This document shows positions 13,730 to 17,298 of a stretch of 17,298 bases of DNA, in pieces. The translations under genes were made by a program, and so were the position numbers. The DNA comes from Calditrichota bacterium (GTDB lineage Bacteria > Calditrichota > Calditrichia > RBG-13-44-9), in NCBI GenBank assembly GCA_024276455.1, contig JAJRXE010000191.1:1-17298 (forward strand), in the 5' to 3' direction. The notes beneath the pieces were generated by a model that was not told the DNA's origin, did not search any database, and saw nothing but the letters and a program-made list of their open reading frames with translations. How positions within the stretch are numbered: the stretch's first letter is position 1; each line of letters opens with the position of its first letter.

Positions 13730-14587
13730 ATGACCGGTTACGTGTTGGCCATTCTCACGGGCGTTTTTTTCGGATTGCAGGGTTTTTACAGCAAAATTTA
13801 CACCCGCAAGCTACCCATTTTGCTTCTAACCTGGGGCATGTTCACTTTCTCCCTTCCCTTTTTTCTTATCATGCTGGCGGTGGAGGGAATCCCACCCATT
13901 GCCTGGAGAGGTTTCCTTTACGCCACCGGAACCAGTTTTCTCATAAACACGGTCAACTGGTATTTGTTTTTTAAAGCCCTGGAAAAAGCCCCCCTGGCGC
14001 ACACCATGCCTTTCACCTCTTTCACCCCGCTCTTTCTAATTCCGGTGGCCTATTTTCTACTGGGCGAGATGCCCAATTTAAGCGGCTTCTGGGGCATCCT
14101 GTTGATTATTGGAGGCGCTTACGGAATTCACCTCCAGAGCGGCAATTTACTGGCCCCTTTTAAACACCTGTTTAGCGAAGCAGGTACCCGCCTGATGCTG
14201 CTGGTCGCCCTCCTGTGGAGCGTTACTGCCACGGTGGAAAAGGTGGCCGTTCTGAGCAGCTCTCCTGCATTTTACGGATTCACCATCGATGCCCTGCTGG
14301 CCATGGTTTACACCCCCTATTTGTTCTGGAGGGGGAAATCAAAGCGCCAGTTGGCTCAACAACATTTACCCCAGCTCTTTCTGTTAGGATTCATCAACGG
14401 GTTGCTCATTCTCTTCCAGTTTACGGCGTTAAAGTTTCTGCTGGTAAGCTACGTGATCGCTTTTAAACGAGCCGGAGCGTTAATTAGTGTACTGTTAGGT
14501 GCCCTGGTTCTGAAAGAAAAACATCCGGTAAAAAATCTGGTTAGTACCGCTTTAATGATTTTGGGCGCTTATTTAATCATGCGCTGA
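13730..14587 (+). CDS. EamA/DMT-superfamily transporter
   Basis: This 285-residue integral membrane protein has about ten hydrophobic helices arranged as two five-helix repeats, the pattern of the drug/metabolite transporter superfamily (EamA). The first repeat ends in a helix with the GEMPNLSGFWGILLIIGGAY type of sequence and the second with KEKHPVKNLVSTALMILGAY. This paired ending is characteristic of the family. The substrate cannot be told from sequence; amino acids, nucleotide metabolites or sugars are known for relatives. It lies 55 bp after the response regulator on the same strand, with AGGA about 7 nt before its ATG and no terminator between, so it may be co-transcribed. No functional link to nitrate respiration is evident. 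Confidence 0.88.
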   Translation: MTGYVLAILTGVFFGLQGFYSKIYTRKLPILLLTWGMFTFSLPFFLIMLAVEGIPPIAWRGFLYATGTSFLINTVNWYLFFKALEKAPLAHTMPFTSFTPLFLIPVAYFLLGEMPNLSGFWGILLIIGGAYGIHLQSGNLLAPFKHLFSEAGTRLMLLVALLWSVTATVEKVAVLSSSPAFYGFTIDALLAMVYTPYLFWRGKSKRQLAQQHLPQLFLLGFINGLLILFQFTALKFLLVSYVIAFKRAGALISVLLGALVLKEKHPVKNLVSTALMILGAYLIMR

Positions 14588-14635
14588 ACGGCGAAGGAAC
14601 GGGAGGAAAGGCTCCCCCGGCGGGGAAGATTGTAT

Positions 14636-14663
14636 TACCGCAGAGTGGCGGTACGATTTTTTT
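14636..14663 (+). terminator. intrinsic terminator after the EamA gene
   Basis: TACCGC (14636-14641) pairs with GCGGTA (14648-14653) across a 6-nt loop, and seven T follow at 14657-14663. It lies about 50 bp after the transporter stop codon and should end the kinase/regulator/transporter transcript. A weaker GGGAG/CTCCC hairpin (14601-14616) lies just upstream. Confidence 0.8.
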
Positions 14664-14667
14664 CTAC

Positions 14668-14698
14668 TTGCTTGATTTTGCAAAAATAACTATATTTG
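14668..14698 (+). promoter_or_regulatory. promoter of the galT-glgA operon
   Basis: TTGCTT (14668-14673), a 17-nt spacer and TATATT (14691-14696) make a good housekeeping promoter. The same bases also read as the Bacteroidota-type pair TTG and TAnnTTTG (TATATTTG, 14691-14698) with a 20-nt spacer. The site starts immediately after the terminator of the previous unit, in an A/T-rich stretch, about 45 nt before the galT start codon. Confidence 0.6.
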
Positions 14699-14741
14699 TA
14701 AATATTTAAAAAATATTAAATAAACAACAATTTAAAAGGAC

Positions 14742-15740
14742 ATGCCAGAACTCAGAAAAGACCCCATCATCGGAAGATGGGTCATCATTTCCACCGAACG
14801 AGGTAAGCGACCATCCGATTTTACATTCGTTGAAGAAAAGAAAAAAGGGGGATTTTGCCCTTTTTGCTACGGCAACGAAGACAAAACGCCGCCGGAAATT
14901 TTCGCCATCCGTCCGGACAATTCACCCCGTGACAAACCGGGGTGGACCCTGCGGGTGGTCCCCAATAAATATCCGGCACTGCGAATCGAGGGTCAACTCA
15001 ATCGGCAGGGAGCCGGAATTTACGACTTCATGAACGGCATTGGAGCCCACGAGGTTATCATCGAAACGCCCGAACATTTCAAGGAGCTCGCCACTCTGGA
15101 CATCCCGGCGGTGCGGGACGTATTCTGGGTGTTCCGGGAACGGATGCGCGACCTGAAACAGGATGTGCGCCTCAAATACGCCATGATCTTCAAAAATCAC
15201 GGCATGAGCGCTGGCGCCAGCCTGGAGCACTCTCACTCTCAACTCATCGCGACTCCCATTCTACCCAAACGGGTTATCGAGGAAATTTCCGGCGCCAAAA
15301 CCTATTTCGATTTCAAAGAACGTTGCATTTTTTGCGACATTATCCGACAGGAAATCAAGGACGACATTCGGGTTATTTACGAAGAAGATTATTTCATTGC
15401 CATTGAACCGTTCGCTCCCCGCTTCCCTTTCGAAACCTGGATTCTACCCAAAGAACACCAATCGCATTACGAAGCCATCCCCGACAATCTCCTGGAACAT
15501 CTGGCGGTAACCATGAAAACCGTTCTGGGAAAAATTAATGCCGCCCTGAACAATCCGCCTTACAATTTCGTAATCCACACGTCTCCCATGCAGGAGCAAC
15601 CTCTGGAGCACTACCACTGGCACATCGAACTGATGCCCAAGCTGACCCGTATTGCCGGATTCGAGTGGGGAACCGGCTTCTACATCAACCCAACCAGTCC
15701 GGAGGACGCCGCACAATATCTCAAGAAAATCAATATATAA
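14742..15740 (+). CDS. galT: galactose-1-phosphate uridylyltransferase family protein (GalT-like)
   Basis: This 332-residue cytoplasmic enzyme belongs to the HIT-superfamily nucleotidyltransferases. The N-terminal RKDPIIGRWVII stretch is the family opening. Cys39 and Cys42 (CPFC) with a later CIFC (195-198) are zinc-ligand candidates. The catalytic motif is HSHSQ (163-167), with His165 the expected nucleotidylated nucleophile. The C-terminal HYHWHIELMP closes the active site. Classical GalT has HPHGQ. The Pro-to-Ser change and the glgA neighbour leave open ADP-glucose:phosphate adenylyltransferase activity, reported for GalT-like proteins, instead of Leloir UDP-hexose exchange. The length is near the usual 330-350. 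The AAGGA ribosome site is only one or two nt from the ATG, which is unusually close. No better downstream Met is apparent, because family sequence begins at once. Confidence 0.92.
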   Translation: MPELRKDPIIGRWVIISTERGKRPSDFTFVEEKKKGGFCPFCYGNEDKTPPEIFAIRPDNSPRDKPGWTLRVVPNKYPALRIEGQLNRQGAGIYDFMNGIGAHEVIIETPEHFKELATLDIPAVRDVFWVFRERMRDLKQDVRLKYAMIFKNHGMSAGASLEHSHSQLIATPILPKRVIEEISGAKTYFDFKERCIFCDIIRQEIKDDIRVIYEEDYFIAIEPFAPRFPFETWILPKEHQSHYEAIPDNLLEHLAVTMKTVLGKINAALNNPPYNFVIHTSPMQEQPLEHYHWHIELMPKLTRIAGFEWGTGFYINPTSPEDAAQYLKKINI

Positions 15741-15756
15741 TTCGAGGTAAATCCAG

Positions 15757-17235
15757 ATGAGGCAATTTAAAATATGTTTTGTTTCTTCCGAAGTTGAACC
15801 CTTTGCCAAAACCGGGGGACTGGCAGATGTTTCCGGTGCGCTTCCGGTCGCCCTGAAAAATCTTGAGCAGGATATTCGGGTGATGATGCCCAACTACAAA
15901 TCGATTAACGAACGAAAATATGTTCTACGCGAAGTTATTCGCCTGAAAGAAGTGCACGTGGAGCTGGGTGGCGAACAGCGGGTAGCCAACGGCAAAACCG
16001 CTTTTTTACCGGATTCCAAGGTGCATGTCTATTTTTTACATATTCCGGAATACTTCGACCGCAAAGACCTTTACGTAGACTCCGCCACCGGTAAAGAGTT
16101 CGAAGACAATGCCGAGCGATTTGCCTTTTTCAGCAAAGCGGTTTTAGAAACCCTTAAACTGCTTTACTGGCAACCAGACGTGATTCATTGCAACGACTGG
16201 CACACCAGCTTAATTCCGTTTTACCTGAAAACCCACTACAAAAACGACGAGTTTTTCCAGAACACCCGAACAGTGCTCACCATTCACAATCTGGCCTATC
16301 AGGGTAGTTTCCCGCTGGAAAAAGCGGCCAAGATCGGCATCGATCCCGAGTATATTAAGCCCGGGGGACCGCTGGAATTTAACGGCCAGTTAAACTTCCT
16401 GAAAGCGGGCATTCTGTACGCCGATGTCTTAAACACCGTAAGCGAACGCTACGCGGAAGAAATCTCCTCTGATCCGGAGTACGGATATGGGCTGGAAGAA
16501 TTTCTCCAGATGCGCCGGGACGACCTCTACGGTATACTGAATGGCGTGGACTACGATAACTGGAACCCGGAAACTGATCGTTTCATTCCCTACAAATATT
16601 CGGTGGACACCTTAGACCAGAAAGTGCTGAACAAGCAAGCCCTCTGCAAAGCAACCCTGTTAAAATTCCAGAAGGATGTTCCCCTGATCGGGATGATTTC
16701 CCGCCTGTCGGACCAAAAGGGGTTCGACCTGTTAGAAGAAGTGGCCGACGATTTAATGAAGCTGAACGTCCAGCTGGTCATCCTGGGATTGGGCGATCCC
16801 CGCTACCACAAAATGCTGGAAAAATTGGCCCAAAAATACCCGGGGAAGGTTTCGGTCAACTTACGTTTCGACAATAAACTGGCCCACCTGATTGAAGCTG
16901 GCGCGGATATCTTTTTAATGCCCTCCCGCTACGAACCGTGCGGCCTGAATCAGCTGTACAGCCTGAAATACGGTACTGTACCGGTAGTGCGGGAAACCGG
17001 TGGTCTGGCCGACACCATTAAAAATTTTGACCCCAAAACCGGCGAAGGCAACGGGTTTACCTTCAAAGAATACTCCGGAACCGCCATGCTGGATGCCATT
17101 CAACGGGCGGTGGAAACCTTCAAAGATAAAAAGACCTGGCGCAAACTGCAGATTACCGGGATGAAACAAAACTTTTCCTGGGACGTTTCGGCCCAAAAAT
17201 ACCTGGACCTGTACGAAAAGGCGGTGGAAAAATAA
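15757..17235 (+). CDS. glgA: glycogen synthase (ADP-glucose), GT5 family
   Basis: This 492-residue glycosyltransferase extends alpha-1,4-glucan from ADP-glucose. The N-terminal domain has the KTGGL nucleotide-sugar motif (Lys18-Leu22) followed by ADVSGALP. The middle has the conserved HCNDWHT and TIHNLAYQG segments. The C-terminal GT-B domain has the EPCGLNQLYSLKYGT donor-site motif beginning at Glu393 and the RETGGLADT loop. The length is typical (470-500), so it is full. A GAGG ribosome site lies 9 nt before the ATG, and the gene follows galT by 16 bp, so the two are one operon. An ADP-glucose-using synthase beside a GalT-like enzyme suggests a shared ADP- or UDP-sugar pool. A terminator lies just after. 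Confidence 0.96.
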   Translation: MRQFKICFVSSEVEPFAKTGGLADVSGALPVALKNLEQDIRVMMPNYKSINERKYVLREVIRLKEVHVELGGEQRVANGKTAFLPDSKVHVYFLHIPEYFDRKDLYVDSATGKEFEDNAERFAFFSKAVLETLKLLYWQPDVIHCNDWHTSLIPFYLKTHYKNDEFFQNTRTVLTIHNLAYQGSFPLEKAAKIGIDPEYIKPGGPLEFNGQLNFLKAGILYADVLNTVSERYAEEISSDPEYGYGLEEFLQMRRDDLYGILNGVDYDNWNPETDRFIPYKYSVDTLDQKVLNKQALCKATLLKFQKDVPLIGMISRLSDQKGFDLLEEVADDLMKLNVQLVILGLGDPRYHKMLEKLAQKYPGKVSVNLRFDNKLAHLIEAGADIFLMPSRYEPCGLNQLYSLKYGTVPVVRETGGLADTIKNFDPKTGEGNGFTFKEYSGTAMLDAIQRAVETFKDKKTWRKLQITGMKQNFSWDVSAQKYLDLYEKAVEK

Positions 17236-17254
17236 ACTCAACCTTCCAAACAGC

Positions 17255-17290
17255 AAAAGCCTCCTGCTATGGGGAGGCTTTTTTGTTTTT
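17255..17290 (+). terminator. intrinsic terminator after glgA
   Basis: AAAAGCCTCC (17255-17264) pairs perfectly with GGAGGCTTTT (17273-17282) over an 8-nt loop. The T-run continues to 17284 and resumes after one G. It lies 20 bp beyond the glgA stop. The A-run on the other side would let it work on the minus strand too. Confidence 0.88.
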
Positions 17291-17298
17291 ACAGGAAA

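Overview
The window is a compact gene block from an anaerobic or facultatively anaerobic, nitrate-respiring, Gram-negative-type bacterium. An outer-membrane beta-barrel protein implies two membranes. Most of the left 10 kb is a respiratory operon built on a periplasmic (NapA-type) nitrate reductase. The Nap set (NapM, NapA, NapD, NapG, NapH, without NapB or NapC) is of the type known from Desulfovibrio and other non-proteobacterial nitrate ammonifiers. Together with the moderate base composition and a Bacteroidota-like promoter ahead of galT, this makes a Calditrichota (Caldithrix-like) or related FCB-group organism my best guess. The taxonomy is inference only.

Minus strand, 10091 down to 197, in order of transcription: an outer-membrane beta-barrel protein; a membrane-anchored tetraheme cytochrome c (NapM); the molybdenum catalytic subunit NapA with a Tat signal; a four-cluster ferredoxin of NapF/NapG type; the chaperone NapD; a second four-cluster ferredoxin (NapG); the polytopic quinol-side protein NapH; a Tat-exported Rieske iron-sulfur protein; a one-piece cytochrome b with cytochrome b6-type features; and a membrane-anchored octaheme cytochrome c of the hydroxylamine oxidoreductase (HAO) family. 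The genes are tightly packed, with an ATGA overlap between Rieske and cytochrome b. A strong intrinsic terminator at 135-182 ends the operon. Two long intergenic hairpins, after the porin and after napA, may set different expression levels within the operon. The simplest reading is a complete nitrate-to-ammonium electron transfer module. Quinol would be oxidised by NapGH and/or a Rieske/cytochrome b complex. NapM and NapA would then reduce nitrate to nitrite, and the HAO-like cytochrome would reduce nitrite or a later intermediate in place of NrfA.

Plus strand, 10379 to 14587: divergent from the operon lies a two-component system. A histidine kinase carries an extracytoplasmic single-heme c domain (CxxCH), HAMP, PAS and kinase domains. 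It overlaps by 4 bp an NtrC-family sigma-54-dependent response regulator. A -24/-12-like element sits in the shared 287-bp intergenic region upstream of the porin, so this pair is a good candidate regulator of the operon. An EamA/DMT-family transporter follows, closed by a terminator.

Plus strand, 14668 to the end: a separate short operon for sugar-nucleotide and glycogen metabolism, galT-like uridylyl/adenylyltransferase and glgA glycogen synthase, with a recognisable promoter in front and a terminator behind. I saw no tRNA, rRNA, CRISPR array, insertion sequence or attachment site. Positions 1-134 hold at most an unidentifiable gene fragment.
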